Part shown: piece after piece, positions 42,164-50,627 of the stretch | Layout: each line of letters opens with the position of its first letter | Numbering within the stretch: position 1 is the stretch's first letter | DNA from: Verrucomicrobiota bacterium | Lineage (GTDB): Bacteria; Verrucomicrobiota; Verrucomicrobiia; Verrucomicrobiales; DEV007 | Assembly: GCA_020630975.1 (NCBI GenBank) | Contig: JAHDID010000005.1 | Span: 1,493-65,492 of the forward strand | Length of the DNA stretch: 64,000 nucleotides | Reading direction: 5' to 3' | Notes under the pieces: generated by a model | Told to the model about the DNA's origin: nothing | The model's input: the letters and a program-made list of their open reading frames with translations, nothing else | Databases searched by the model: none | Translations under genes and position numbers: made by a program

Positions 42164-43282
42164 ATGAAGCCATTTCTCGTCCACACTTTGCTACTCCTCA
42201 GTCTGCCTGCGCTGTGCCTCGCAGACGTGACATCGAAGAATCTCGAAATCATCTCCGGCAAAAGCCACAGTTCCGATATCCGCACCGCTACCCAGTCGGG
42301 GACTTACATCGAGTCGATGACTATCCATCGGCCAAAGGCCAATACCTCGGCCGATGCGCTGGCCAGGGTGAATCCACACCTGCGCACGCTACTGAGGGAC
42401 TATGACAAACTCATCGATACCGCGCAGGTATCGTCGCGCTTCGAGGAGCTGTACGATCGCAAGATATCGCTGCTGAAAAGAGGCAGCTACCCCACCGAGC
42501 ACAACTACTGCGACTGCGAGACGATTCTCCGACTCGAGCACCCGACCACAGGCAAGATCGCGCTCTGGGTGCAGGGCGATATGGATGTGGTGACCGATGG
42601 TTCGGACCCCGTGCGCTCGCCGAGTATCGACGACTATGATCTGGCACGCACCTCCGACTGGTACCTGCCCGAGACCTCCTACTCCTGGAGGCTGAAGAGT
42701 GGCGACCCGAAAAACCCCTTTCTGGACTACTACCCTGGCACCAAGAAAGACCTGCAGGAAGTGCGGGCTTTCATCGAGAGAAAAGCTGAGAAAGACCCAG
42801 GCATAGTCTGGCGCGATGTCCTGAAGTCGATCGACTCACAGATCTATCGTGTCGAGCAGCGGGGGCTGAAAAGCTACACTCGAGAGGGGCTGAGCCAGCG
42901 TAGGAATCTACTCGCTACACACGATCCATTTGTAGTGCTGCCAGTCCCTTGGGTGAACAAAAGCGCCAAGTGGGGACCGCAGATCGGGGACTATGCCGCC
43001 GTCATCTACAAAGATCGCATCTACCCTGCGATCTTGGGCGATGCCGGTCCTAGTGACAAGGTGGGCGAGGCCTCGCTACGCATCGCGCGCGCTATCAATC
43101 CCGAGGCATCGGGGAAAAACCGCGCTGTCGAGGATGTCACTGTCACCTATCTTTTCTTCCCACGATCAAAGGAGAAGTATCGCTCTGCGCCTGACTACGC
43201 TTTGTGGCGCAGTCGAGTGGCATCTCTACTGGATGGTATCGGTGGCATTTCTTCGCCTGCGGCGCTGCATAGCTGGGAGTAG
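42164..43282 (+). CDS. Secreted glycoside hydrolase family 75 chitosanase-like
   Basis: A 372-residue exported protein with signal peptide MKPFLVHTLLLLSLPALCLA. GH75 enzymes cleave chitosan by an inverting mechanism. Key matches are the catalytic-site region WVQGDMDVVTDGSDPVRSPS (acidic residues and DGSD), LPVPWV, GDYAAVIYKDRIYPAI, and GDAGPSDKVGEASLRIA, the last being the family's most recognisable motif. The N-terminal ~100 residues are extra. The family call is from motif recognition. It lies 81 bp upstream of the candidate selenoprotein gene. Confidence 0.75.
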   Translation: MKPFLVHTLLLLSLPALCLADVTSKNLEIISGKSHSSDIRTATQSGTYIESMTIHRPKANTSADALARVNPHLRTLLRDYDKLIDTAQVSSRFEELYDRKISLLKRGSYPTEHNYCDCETILRLEHPTTGKIALWVQGDMDVVTDGSDPVRSPSIDDYDLARTSDWYLPETSYSWRLKSGDPKNPFLDYYPGTKKDLQEVRAFIERKAEKDPGIVWRDVLKSIDSQIYRVEQRGLKSYTREGLSQRRNLLATHDPFVVLPVPWVNKSAKWGPQIGDYAAVIYKDRIYPAILGDAGPSDKVGEASLRIARAINPEASGKNRAVEDVTVTYLFFPRSKEKYRSAPDYALWRSRVASLLDGIGGISSPAALHSWE

Positions 43283-43363
43283 GTGTGAAAGTTCGCTCCT
43301 TCAGGAAGCCCTAGTTGGTAGATTTTTGCTCGCATTTTCAGTCTAGCTAGCCATCCTACAGCC

Positions 43364-43585
43364 ATGGATATCACCATCGAATACTGAGGCATGTGAAACT
43401 ATCTGCCTCATGCCGCCAGTTTGGCGGAAGAACTGAAGGAAAATCTAGGAGTCGAGGCCACACTCATCAAAGGGACTGGCGGAATATTTGAAGTGATCGC
43501 CGATGGTGAGATGGTCTTCAAAAAGATGAAATCAGGCGACTTTCCTGAGAAAGGGCTTGTTACTGAACGGCTTAAGGCAAGATAA
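43364..43585 (+). CDS. Candidate Rdx/SelW-family selenoprotein with UxxU motif (two in-frame TGA)
   Basis: Read with TGA as selenocysteine (U), this 73-codon frame encodes MDITIEYUGMUNYLPHAA, then a LAEEL helix, GTGGIFEVIADGEMVFKKMK and SGDFPEKG, and ends at TAA 43583-43585. This is a complete thioredoxin-like Rdx/SelW/SelT-family protein: the IEYCxxCNY redox motif and the G-G-FEV-DG-VF-K-FPE tail are family hallmarks. Both motif cysteines are TGA (43385-43387, 43394-43396) and no other in-frame stop occurs. A stem-loop at 43413-43427 fits a bacterial SECIS. The ribosome-binding site is weak. Standard ORF calling misses this gene. The alternative is a pseudogene, but two stops exactly at the two redox Cys codons with an otherwise intact frame argues against it. 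Confidence 0.72.
43413..43427 (+). promoter_or_regulatory. Candidate bacterial SECIS hairpin
   Basis: CCGCC (43413-43417) pairs with GGCGG (43423-43427) around loop AGTTT; A-T closure would make a 6-bp stem with loop GTT. A G in the first two loop positions followed by U is the known requirement for SelB recognition. The loop begins 21 nt after the second TGA and 30 nt after the first, both within the 16-37 nt range described for bacterial SECIS elements. A second stem (TGAGGCA 43385-43391 with TGCCTCA 43404-43410) encloses both TGAs and could compete with it. Confidence 0.55.
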
Positions 43586-43658
43586 AAGATGACTTGTTAG
43601 TCAATTTCTCTTAGCAATTAGCCCAAATTAGACGACATTTAGCTCATCTCTAACCCAG

Positions 43659-44597
43659 ATGAGATATCTCTTCACTCTACTATCATATCTCTTTCTCTAT
43701 AACGGACCGCTCTACGCTCAGGTGAGTATCGATGCAGATAATATCGCCGAGGCTATTAGCAATGATTCAGGCTTTCCTGCATCAAATTATCGTCGTTACA
43801 GCAGAAAACTGAACAAGACGCTCAGTATGCTCTCACCTGAGCAGTTGGACCGAGTATTTACGCCTACGGATAATCCTGGGCCGATCAACTCTGCAGCGCC
43901 GAACAATCCGACGACGCCGAGCAATCCAACGACGCCAAACAACCCAACGACGCCAAACAATCCGACGACGCCGAGCAACCCAACGACGCCGAGCAACCCA
44001 ACGACGCCGAGTAACCCAACGACGCCGAGCAACCCAACGACGCCGAGTAACCCAACGACGCCGAGTAACCCAACGACGCCGAGTAACCCAACGACGCCGA
44101 GCAATCCAACGACGCCGAGCAATCCAACGACGCCGAGCAATCCAGCGGCGCCGAGCAACCCAACGACGCCGAGCAACCCAGCGGTGCCGAGCAACCCAGC
44201 GGCGCCGAGCAATCCAACGACGCCGACCAATCCAACGACGCCGACCAATCCAACGACGGCTGGTCAGCCTCCTGCTCCGTTCCCTGTCTTAGGTGCCATG
44301 CGTTTCGGCTTTGGGAGCCATATTTTACAATCGGCAACTAAAACGGAGCTTAACAAGGTCGCCGCTTATATGAAACAGAATCCTGATGTTAGGATCAGAA
44401 TCACCGGGCATGGCTCTTTAGATGTACCCAATGTTTATGAGGTGAGTTTGAACCGCGCTAGGTCGGGGAAATCATATCTCGTATCTCAGGGCATCGCTGG
44501 TAGTCGGATAGAGACGAAAAGCAAAGGGGTGCAAGACCTCATTGCTGAAATGGGAAATCCATCAAATCAGAGGATCGAAGTGACTCCGATCAATTAA
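43659..44597 (+). CDS. OmpA-like protein with a proline-rich repeat linker
   Basis: A 312-residue exported protein. Signal peptide MRYLFTLLSYLFLYNGPLYA, a ~60-residue region, then about 20 tandem hexapeptides of the type SNPTTP (residues ~82-200), then a C-terminal OmpA-like domain: KTELNKVAAYMKQNPDVRIRITGHG, SLNRARSGKSYLVSQGI and NQRIEV. The domain is of the peptidoglycan-binding superfamily, although the usual TD..G motif appears as TGHGSLD, so binding should be tested. The Pro/Thr linker would span the periplasm or cell surface. The 18-bp repeats could change length by slippage. Confidence 0.85.
   Translation: MRYLFTLLSYLFLYNGPLYAQVSIDADNIAEAISNDSGFPASNYRRYSRKLNKTLSMLSPEQLDRVFTPTDNPGPINSAAPNNPTTPSNPTTPNNPTTPNNPTTPSNPTTPSNPTTPSNPTTPSNPTTPSNPTTPSNPTTPSNPTTPSNPTTPSNPTTPSNPAAPSNPTTPSNPAVPSNPAAPSNPTTPTNPTTPTNPTTAGQPPAPFPVLGAMRFGFGSHILQSATKTELNKVAAYMKQNPDVRIRITGHGSLDVPNVYEVSLNRARSGKSYLVSQGIAGSRIETKSKGVQDLIAEMGNPSNQRIEVTPIN
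43902..44259 (+). repeat. 18-bp coding tandem repeat, about 20 units
   Basis: Units of the form AGCAATCCAACGACGCCG encode SNPTTP. Variation is mostly AAC/AAT and CCA/CCG third-base or Asn/Ser/Thr changes; a block of GCGGCG (Ala-Ala) units appears in the second half. Each unit is a multiple of three, so gain or loss keeps the frame. Its opposite strand shows open frames that are shadows. Confidence 0.9.
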
Positions 44598-44617
44598 GTG
44601 AAACCCTCGCCTTGCCT

Positions 44618-45325
44618 TTAGGCCAGAGGCTCACTGCAGATCTCCCAGTCAGCTAGGTATTGGGCGCTGCCGCCACTTTTCAGGCGGAGCACAGGGATCA
44701 TGTGGGTCGCGCCTGCTTCTTTCTCCCACTGGTAGAGCTCGCGGTGGCGTTTGGGTGGGGTCTTCTCCATGTAGAGGGCGATCAGGTCAAAGACCAGCAT
44801 CAGTGCTTCGCCCTCGGCGCGGTAGAGCCGATCCGATACCTGCCCTGGTCGGTAGCTGCGCAGTGCGGGCACGCCGTTTCGCTTGCGGGATATCTTTCGG
44901 TACTTGCCCATGCGCGCGAGATCGGCAGCATCGGCTTTGTCTTTGGTGAAAAACTCGCAGCTGGTGATGGTGATCGAGCTGGGGCGCTCTTCGCTGCTGC
45001 CAGTGGCGTGCTGCCAAAAAGGCACTGCGTATGGTGGGTGAAAGTAGTGCACCGCATACATCTCGGCACCGCGCCCTAGGATCGATATGATGCCCAGCTG
45101 CCCCGTCTCGGGATCGCGTAGGCCGATGGGGTGATTTTCGCGGACTTTCTCCCAGGGCGCTAGCTCACGGATCAGCACGGCCTGCTCGACCAGTCGGCGC
45201 TCCACAGCCGCGGGTAGTGGCTGATCACAGGTAGCCGCCGCCTGTGCCTCCGACTGCAGGGGTGCGGTCGGTAGGGAGGGGGCATGCGGTCTGGGCTCGA
45301 AGGTGAAGTCCGAAAACAGTTCCAT
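44618..45325 (-). CDS. Hypothetical cytoplasmic protein
   Basis: A 235-residue protein with no signal peptide or clear membrane segment. The N-terminal ~45 residues are low-complexity. Then VEQAVLIRELAPWEKVRENHP, LGIISILGRGAEMYAVHYFHP, and a C-terminal part with basic patches and LVFDLIALYMEKTPPKRHR. The last part ends VLRLKSGGSAQYLADWEI. It is not recognised as a known family. It stands between the convergent OmpA-like gene and a co-directional metallo-hydrolase gene. Confidence 0.6.
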   Translation of the reverse strand: MELFSDFTFEPRPHAPSLPTAPLQSEAQAAATCDQPLPAAVERRLVEQAVLIRELAPWEKVRENHPIGLRDPETGQLGIISILGRGAEMYAVHYFHPPYAVPFWQHATGSSEERPSSITITSCEFFTKDKADAADLARMGKYRKISRKRNGVPALRSYRPGQVSDRLYRAEGEALMLVFDLIALYMEKTPPKRHRELYQWEKEAGATHMIPVLRLKSGGSAQYLADWEICSEPLA

Positions 45326-45388
45326 AAGGCGCTCGCTTCATAGCGAACCCGCAGAAAAGGTCAACCTTTCTTAGAAAGATAAACGGGC

Positions 45389-46309
45389 TCACTTCACCAT
45401 CACCCGCTCGCCGACTCGTGGCGTGAGCACCGCATTTTCAGACAGAGTCGTGCTGCTAGCGACAGCCTCGCGTAGGCGCATGAGCGGCTCGTCGGCAGCC
45501 TCCATACTGATGGGAAAGGTGCCAAAGTGCATGGGGATCATCTGGCGAGCGGATAGGTCGTGGTAGGCTAGTAGAGCCTCTTCGGGATTCATGTGGGTCT
45601 CGCGGCCGCTAGGGGTATCGTAGGCCCCGATAGGCAGTAGGGCTGTATCGATCTGGCTGCGAGCACCGATCTCGGCAAAGCCATCGAAGTAAGCCGTATC
45701 TCCTGAGTGATAGAGCGTATGCCCAGCAGAGTCGATCAGGAATCCGCCAAAACCTTTCTCGTGATCGGTGATGTAGCGCGCCCCCCAGTGGTGACACGGG
45801 GTAAAGGTGATCTGCAGATCGCCGCCATCTAGCGAGACTTCCTGCCACTCCGACATTTCGCATAGAGAGGCGTGTGGGATGCCTTTGAGCACCGAGGACA
45901 CGCCTTCTGGCACGAGGATGGTTTCCTGCCCGCAGCAGATCTTGCGGAGGGTCTTCATCGAGAGGTGGTCGAAGTGCGCGTGACTGATCAGGATCACATC
46001 GATATGGGGCAGTAGGTCGATCGGTATGCCGGGGTCTTGCCTGCGTTTGATCGGGCCGATCCAGCCATCCCAGACGGGATCGATCAGGATATTGTGGGTG
46101 GCCGTCCGTATGAAGAAGCTGGCATGCCCGATCCATACGACCTCCATCTGGCCAGCAGGGATCGGCCGGTAAAAATCGGTCTCAAAATCGAAATGGGCAG
46201 GCTCTTTGCGCTGCACCATGGTCGGCAGTAGAGAGTGGCAGACGTACCGATAGTTGCGACGTGCCCAGCCTTTTTTAGGGCGCAGTCCTACACTGTGAGA
46301 GCTCGGCAT
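45389..46309 (-). CDS. MBL-fold metallo-hydrolase (UlaG/NAPE-PLD-like)
   Basis: A 306-residue metallo-beta-lactamase-fold enzyme. The metal motif is ISHAHFDHLS, with later ligands in CHHWGAR, YHSGDTAYFDGF and PMHFGTF. The N-terminal extension with WIGHASFFIRT preceding NILIDPVWD is typical of the L-ascorbate-6-phosphate lactonase / N-acyl phosphatidylethanolamine phospholipase D-like branch. The substrate cannot be assigned from sequence. No signal peptide. It is divergent from the esterase gene, whose repeat-containing start lies about 115 bp away. Confidence 0.82.
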   Translation of the reverse strand: MPSSHSVGLRPKKGWARRNYRYVCHSLLPTMVQRKEPAHFDFETDFYRPIPAGQMEVVWIGHASFFIRTATHNILIDPVWDGWIGPIKRRQDPGIPIDLLPHIDVILISHAHFDHLSMKTLRKICCGQETILVPEGVSSVLKGIPHASLCEMSEWQEVSLDGGDLQITFTPCHHWGARYITDHEKGFGGFLIDSAGHTLYHSGDTAYFDGFAEIGARSQIDTALLPIGAYDTPSGRETHMNPEEALLAYHDLSARQMIPMHFGTFPISMEAADEPLMRLREAVASSTTLSENAVLTPRVGERVMVK

Positions 46310-46425
46310 AGGTATTAGGGTAGTGCTGATATGGGCGAAATTCTAGCCATTTCAGGGCCGCGATAGGGCGGGGTATCGGGTCTAACTTGGCTCGCCCACA
46401 GATCGTGGTACAGTCTACCGACTCC

Positions 46426-47349
46426 ATGACCTTATTCAGACAGATTGTACCCTATTCACTCAAAATTGTACCCTATTCAATCTTAGTGCTTTGTGCCCTG
46501 TGGGGCAGTGCACAGGAGCCGACTCCCAAAAAGAAAAAAGCTCCCGCTGTGCCAGAGGGTGTGGAGGTGATCCGCGATATCGAGTACGCTGTCCACGAGG
46601 GACATTCGCTGACACTCGATGTCTATCGTCCCATGGACTGGGCCGACTACGATAGCACGCCAGTGGTCATCTGGATCCACGGTGGTGGCTGGAAAAATGG
46701 CAGCAAAGAGCGCTGTCTGGCGACCTATCTGGCCCAGGACAATCTCGCTGTGGTCAGTATCAACTATCGGCTCATCGATAAAGGCCAGTGGCCAGACCAG
46801 ATCGACGACTGCTATGCGGCTGTGCGCTGGGTGCGCGAGCATGCGGCTACCTACGGCTTTGGCGAAAAGATCGGTGTCTGGGGCAGCTCGGCCGGAGGCC
46901 ATCTGGCGGCTCTGGTGGGCACTCGTCGCTATCCTGGAGAGGAGACGATCTCTAGCCAGGTGCAGGCCGTCTGCGATTTCTTTGGCCCGAGCGATCTGCT
47001 GACCATGCCCTACAATATGGTCTCCGAGACTCGCACGCGCGAGCAGGTCGCCCAGTCGAATGGTGCCAAGCTGCTGGGCGCTCCTGTGCCCGATGTCCCA
47101 GAGCTGGCCCACGATGCCAGTGCGCTACATCAGGTGAGCGCAGATGATCCGCCTTTTCTCATCATCCATGGCGACCAAGATCCCGGTGTGCCTATCGAGC
47201 AGAGCCGTAGGCTAGATGAGGCGCTGCGGGCTGCAGGTGTCGACTCCACCTTTATCCCACTGGAGGGGGCAAAGCATGGCGGCGAAGAATTTAAGACCGA
47301 ACAGGTAAGAGGGCTGGTAAAAGCTTTCTTTCAGATGCATCTGCTATAG
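46426..47349 (+). CDS. Secreted alpha/beta hydrolase (esterase/lipase)
   Basis: A 307-residue serine hydrolase. The oxyanion-hole motif is WIHGGGWKNG, the nucleophile lies in GVWGSSAGGHLAALVG (GxSxG), and the acid and His appear in HGDQDPGVPIEQS and GAKHGGEEF. This is a carboxylesterase of the bacterial hormone-sensitive-lipase-like type. The N-terminal MTLFRQIVPYSLKIVPYSILV and ALWGSAQ look like a signal peptide, and it is in this stretch that two 13-mer repeats are embedded. A TTG start at 46387 is also possible. Promoter elements are not clear. Confidence 0.85.
   Translation: MTLFRQIVPYSLKIVPYSILVLCALWGSAQEPTPKKKKAPAVPEGVEVIRDIEYAVHEGHSLTLDVYRPMDWADYDSTPVVIWIHGGGWKNGSKERCLATYLAQDNLAVVSINYRLIDKGQWPDQIDDCYAAVRWVREHAATYGFGEKIGVWGSSAGGHLAALVGTRRYPGEETISSQVQAVCDFFGPSDLLTMPYNMVSETRTREQVAQSNGAKLLGAPVPDVPELAHDASALHQVSADDPPFLIIHGDQDPGVPIEQSRRLDEALRAAGVDSTFIPLEGAKHGGEEFKTEQVRGLVKAFFQMHLL
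46444..46477 (+). repeat. Two ATTGTACCCTATT copies, 21 bp apart, inside a signal peptide
   Basis: Exact copies at 46444-46456 and 46465-46477, starting exactly 21 bp apart, in the esterase gene's 5' end. Because 21 is a multiple of 3 both are read in the same frame, encoding IVPYS twice. They fill most of the hydrophobic core of the signal peptide. Confidence 0.8.
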
Positions 47350-47381
47350 CGTCGCTATACAATAGACCGCTATCGACTACG

Positions 47382-47981
47382 ATGAAGATAAAGACTGCCG
47401 ATTTTGAGACCAGTGCCAGCTCTCTCGATACCTGTCCTGCACCGACCCTGCCCGAACTCGCCTTTATCGGCAGATCGAATGTGGGCAAATCCTCTTTGAT
47501 CAACATGCTATCAGGCCGCCGTGGTCAACTAGCGAAAGTATCGAGTACTCCAGGTAAGACTAGGCTGATCAATTTTTTCCAAATCGATGGACTCTGGCGT
47601 CTCGTCGATCTACCCGGCTACGGCTACGCCAAGCTATCGAAGAAAACGCGCGATATCTTTAGAGACTTCGTCACTGAGTACCTGACTCAGCGCGAGAATT
47701 TACTAGGTGTCCTAGTGCTCATCGACTCCCGCATACCACCGCAGGAGCTCGATCTCGACTACATCACCTGGCTAGGCGAGGTAGAGGTACCCTTTGCCCT
47801 AGTTTTCACCAAAGCGGATAAGCTAAGCAAATCCGCCACAGAGAAAACCGTAAAGAAATTCTTCACCGCACTGGCTGAGAGAATCGAAGGTCAGCCCGAC
47901 TACTTTATTACTTCATCGAAAGACGGCACAGGTAAGTCCGAGCTGCTGGGGTATATCGGTGAGAACTTGTGGGGCAATTGA
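47382..47981 (+). CDS. engB: Ribosome-biogenesis GTP-binding protein EngB/YsxC
   Basis: An essential TRAFAC-class GTPase assisting large-subunit assembly. 199 residues, family length. G1 GRSNVGKSSLI at about 30-40, G2 SSTPGKT, G3 LVDLPGYGYAK, G4 FTKADK, G5 TSSKDGTG. No operon partner is evident; it lies 32 bp after the esterase stop. It is followed by the convergent helicase gene. Confidence 0.96.
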   Translation: MKIKTADFETSASSLDTCPAPTLPELAFIGRSNVGKSSLINMLSGRRGQLAKVSSTPGKTRLINFFQIDGLWRLVDLPGYGYAKLSKKTRDIFRDFVTEYLTQRENLLGVLVLIDSRIPPQELDLDYITWLGEVEVPFALVFTKADKLSKSATEKTVKKFFTALAERIEGQPDYFITSSKDGTGKSELLGYIGENLWGN

Positions 47982-48046
47982 TTCCGTGGAAGGGGCGATT
48001 TGCTATCGTCTGTAGGCTGAGCCGAAGCTATCGGGGGCTTGTTTAC

Positions 48047-50539
48047 TCACTTCTCTAGCCAAGTGATTCGTTTTTCAGTGCGGTATTCAAATTGGTTCAG
48101 TAGTTGCTCTTTCTTAGCCTTTAGCAAATCGATCTGACCTTCAGCACTTGGGGTGTAAATTAATCGATGTCTACCAAATCCTCGGTCTCTCAGGCAGTTT
48201 GAGAAACGTTCTGCGGTAGCTAGTCGTCTTCCGAACAGCTTCGGGGTTGCATAGTAGCGGTTACCTTTCTGTATCAGGAAACGCGGATTGTTTAGCACGT
48301 TGAAAAAATCGTCGAGGGCATTGAGTAGGCTTTCCTGATCTCTGGGGCTGAGTGTGGGTGTAGATACTTGGCAGCTGGTATCTGTGATCGAAATGTGAAA
48401 AATGGGAGGGCTAGGCTCTGCCCAGTGTATGACACCCTCAAGTAATAGACTATCGAATATCGCACGAGTGAGCCGCCGCATGTGACGAGACTCCAGCCAC
48501 ATGGCATAGCGAGAAAGTAGTCGGCGTGGTTTGTTACCAATGAGTTTGATGGCAAATTTAGCGGCGACTATCTGGCGAGGCGCTTTCCACTCCTGCACGG
48601 GCCGCAGGAATCTCCCTTCGGAGATAGGGGCGATGGCACGTTGCCAAAGTTGGGCGATTTCGTCGCGACGCTCAGTGAGCTGAAACATTCGTTGATTGTG
48701 AATTGGCACGATGGCTGGAGCAGTGTTTTCCGAGGACAGTCCCATTCTCTGGATTCCGCTGGTCACGTGTGGGGATAGCATTCCGTCTTCGTCCAGTCCA
48801 ATACCATGAAATACGGTGAATCTACGGCTAAGTGTATCGAAGTCTGCTCCTGCAGAGTAGCGAGAGAGCTGATCGATCGGCGATATCGTCGCCAAATGCC
48901 AGATATTCGCGACTTTTTCTGGGCGGTCCGGATCGGTGCGTATGGCTCTACCTCGCATCTGATTTGACATGACAAAGGATCCGATGACCGAGGCTAGGAT
49001 CAGTGTATTCAGGGCTGGCGCATCCCATCCCTCTCCGAGTAGAGCAGCCGTACCTACTAGGCAGCAGATATCGCCAGATTGGAAGATATCTGTGATAGCA
49101 GCTGTGAGTCGCTGTCGATCGGCATCGCGCACGCTCAGCTGTAGGTAGTCGGGTGCGTGTGCCAGAGGCCGCATATCGATATCGGATAGAGATATCCCTC
49201 TGCTGTTAGCTGCCAAACGGAAGGCCGATTTAGCGCTGTCGGGTATGATCACCAGTGAGCCTGTGAGTGCGCCTAGGCTGAGCAGCGGCAGGCTGCTTCT
49301 GCGCAGCCTTTCGAATATCGGGACGACCCCTAACTTTACCATAGGAGCATCGATTTCGCCCGGTGTGGGAAAAGCGTCTTTACGCACGTAGTCCGTCAGT
49401 ACCACTGACCGCAGGAGCACGCCCTGCTGAGCGAGCTCATGCTCGATGATTTCGGCTATGCTCTGCAGTTTTGCAGTAGAGTCTCGCAGCAGCTTCTGGT
49501 TTTGCTCACAGGTTTTGAGGACGACTTTTTTCTTCTCTACCGCACCTAGGTCATGCAAGCGGATTTTCAGGGCGCTCAACTGGCCATTTATCTCGTCCGA
49601 ACAAAGCTGTAGGTATTCGTAGAGATCGAATAGTAGCCCCTGTAGTAGAGTTTCTGCCCAATTGATGTCGAAATCGGGTAGCTCAGGCCCCTCGACTTCT
49701 AGGGAATCTTGTAGGGTGAGGGGGATATAGCCTCCTACCTGTTGGCAATAAATCACTAAGGCGAGGTAAAATGTATGATGTGCTTTCAGTGTTTGAGTAT
49801 CGAGAGGCCAGTCGACGGTCGACAGGGATTCAGCTAGAGAGATATCGAGCTGTAGATCTAGTAGGAAACGCTCCACACCTTGAGCGTAGCGCTGCAGCTC
49901 TTCCACGTCTTTGCCGGTAGGAGTGCTCAGGTGGATGAAGTCTTGGTGCGGACACAGATTTTTTTCAGCCACCAGCTCTGGCACGCCCACTTCGATGTCG
50001 ACCGGCCCGCAGAATGTCGAGTAGCGTCGCCATTCACTGGCCGATACATCGATAGGGGGTGTCGCAGTGAGAGCTACTATTGTCGGTTGGTCCAGACTCT
50101 CTCGTACCGCGGTCATACACTGCCACCATGTCGCTCTCAGGTGATGCGCCTCATCCACTACTAGGGTTGAGACGCCAGCTCGTTTTAAAGCGGCGATGAC
50201 GGTATCTGGACCATCTGCCTTTCGGAAAGCAGAGCTCAGAGCCTGATAGGTCAGAAAGGTAAGTTCAGCAGGGTACTCCACATCGCGCGAGATCCATGTG
50301 GGTTCTTCGGTAGTGGGTAAGAAATCGATAATCAGGCGTTCGATCCATTGTTCGCGGATGGCTATCGTAGGAGCTAAAATCAATGTAGGTTTCCCTATCC
50401 TCCTCAGTACTTCGAGCCCAGTCACCGTTTTTCCTGATCCTGGTGCTGACACCAGGTGAAACATACTATCCTCTAGCATGTCGTCCAGCTGATCGAGTAC
50501 CTCAGCCTGATAGGGTCGCCAAGGCTTGGCGAAACTCAT
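48047..50539 (-). CDS. SF2 DEAD/DEAH-box helicase, possible defence gene
   Basis: An 830-residue helicase of the restriction-type (ResIII/UvsW-like) group. Motif I is SAPGSGKT at 31-38, motif II VVDEAHH, motif III LTATPP, and motifs V-VI in the second lobe LLGEGWDAP and QMRGRAIRTD. A ~180-residue helical insert lies between the two lobes and a ~270-residue C-terminal extension is unrecognised. Proteins of this organisation occur in defence systems. It lies 88 bp downstream of the AbiE pair on the same strand. Confidence 0.85.
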   Translation of the reverse strand: MSFAKPWRPYQAEVLDQLDDMLEDSMFHLVSAPGSGKTVTGLEVLRRIGKPTLILAPTIAIREQWIERLIIDFLPTTEEPTWISRDVEYPAELTFLTYQALSSAFRKADGPDTVIAALKRAGVSTLVVDEAHHLRATWWQCMTAVRESLDQPTIVALTATPPIDVSASEWRRYSTFCGPVDIEVGVPELVAEKNLCPHQDFIHLSTPTGKDVEELQRYAQGVERFLLDLQLDISLAESLSTVDWPLDTQTLKAHHTFYLALVIYCQQVGGYIPLTLQDSLEVEGPELPDFDINWAETLLQGLLFDLYEYLQLCSDEINGQLSALKIRLHDLGAVEKKKVVLKTCEQNQKLLRDSTAKLQSIAEIIEHELAQQGVLLRSVVLTDYVRKDAFPTPGEIDAPMVKLGVVPIFERLRRSSLPLLSLGALTGSLVIIPDSAKSAFRLAANSRGISLSDIDMRPLAHAPDYLQLSVRDADRQRLTAAITDIFQSGDICCLVGTAALLGEGWDAPALNTLILASVIGSFVMSNQMRGRAIRTDPDRPEKVANIWHLATISPIDQLSRYSAGADFDTLSRRFTVFHGIGLDEDGMLSPHVTSGIQRMGLSSENTAPAIVPIHNQRMFQLTERRDEIAQLWQRAIAPISEGRFLRPVQEWKAPRQIVAAKFAIKLIGNKPRRLLSRYAMWLESRHMRRLTRAIFDSLLLEGVIHWAEPSPPIFHISITDTSCQVSTPTLSPRDQESLLNALDDFFNVLNNPRFLIQKGNRYYATPKLFGRRLATAERFSNCLRDRGFGRHRLIYTPSAEGQIDLLKAKKEQLLNQFEYRTEKRITWLEK

Positions 50540-50627
50540 CGCTGTGGGGAATGACAGGATATTGGGCGTCGGGTCGATTGAGTTTCATAGCCTAAGCAGT
50601 GCCTTTTAGCACTAGCTTTTATTGGCT

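Noticed and set aside
43796-44248. Reverse 150-codon frame of Leu/Gly/Val repeats (and the similar frame 43885-44337)
   Set aside because: They are antisense readings of the 18-bp coding repeat, not independent genes.
43902-44259. CRISPR-like array
   Set aside because: Contiguous 18-bp units without spacers, in frame in an exported protein; no cas genes.
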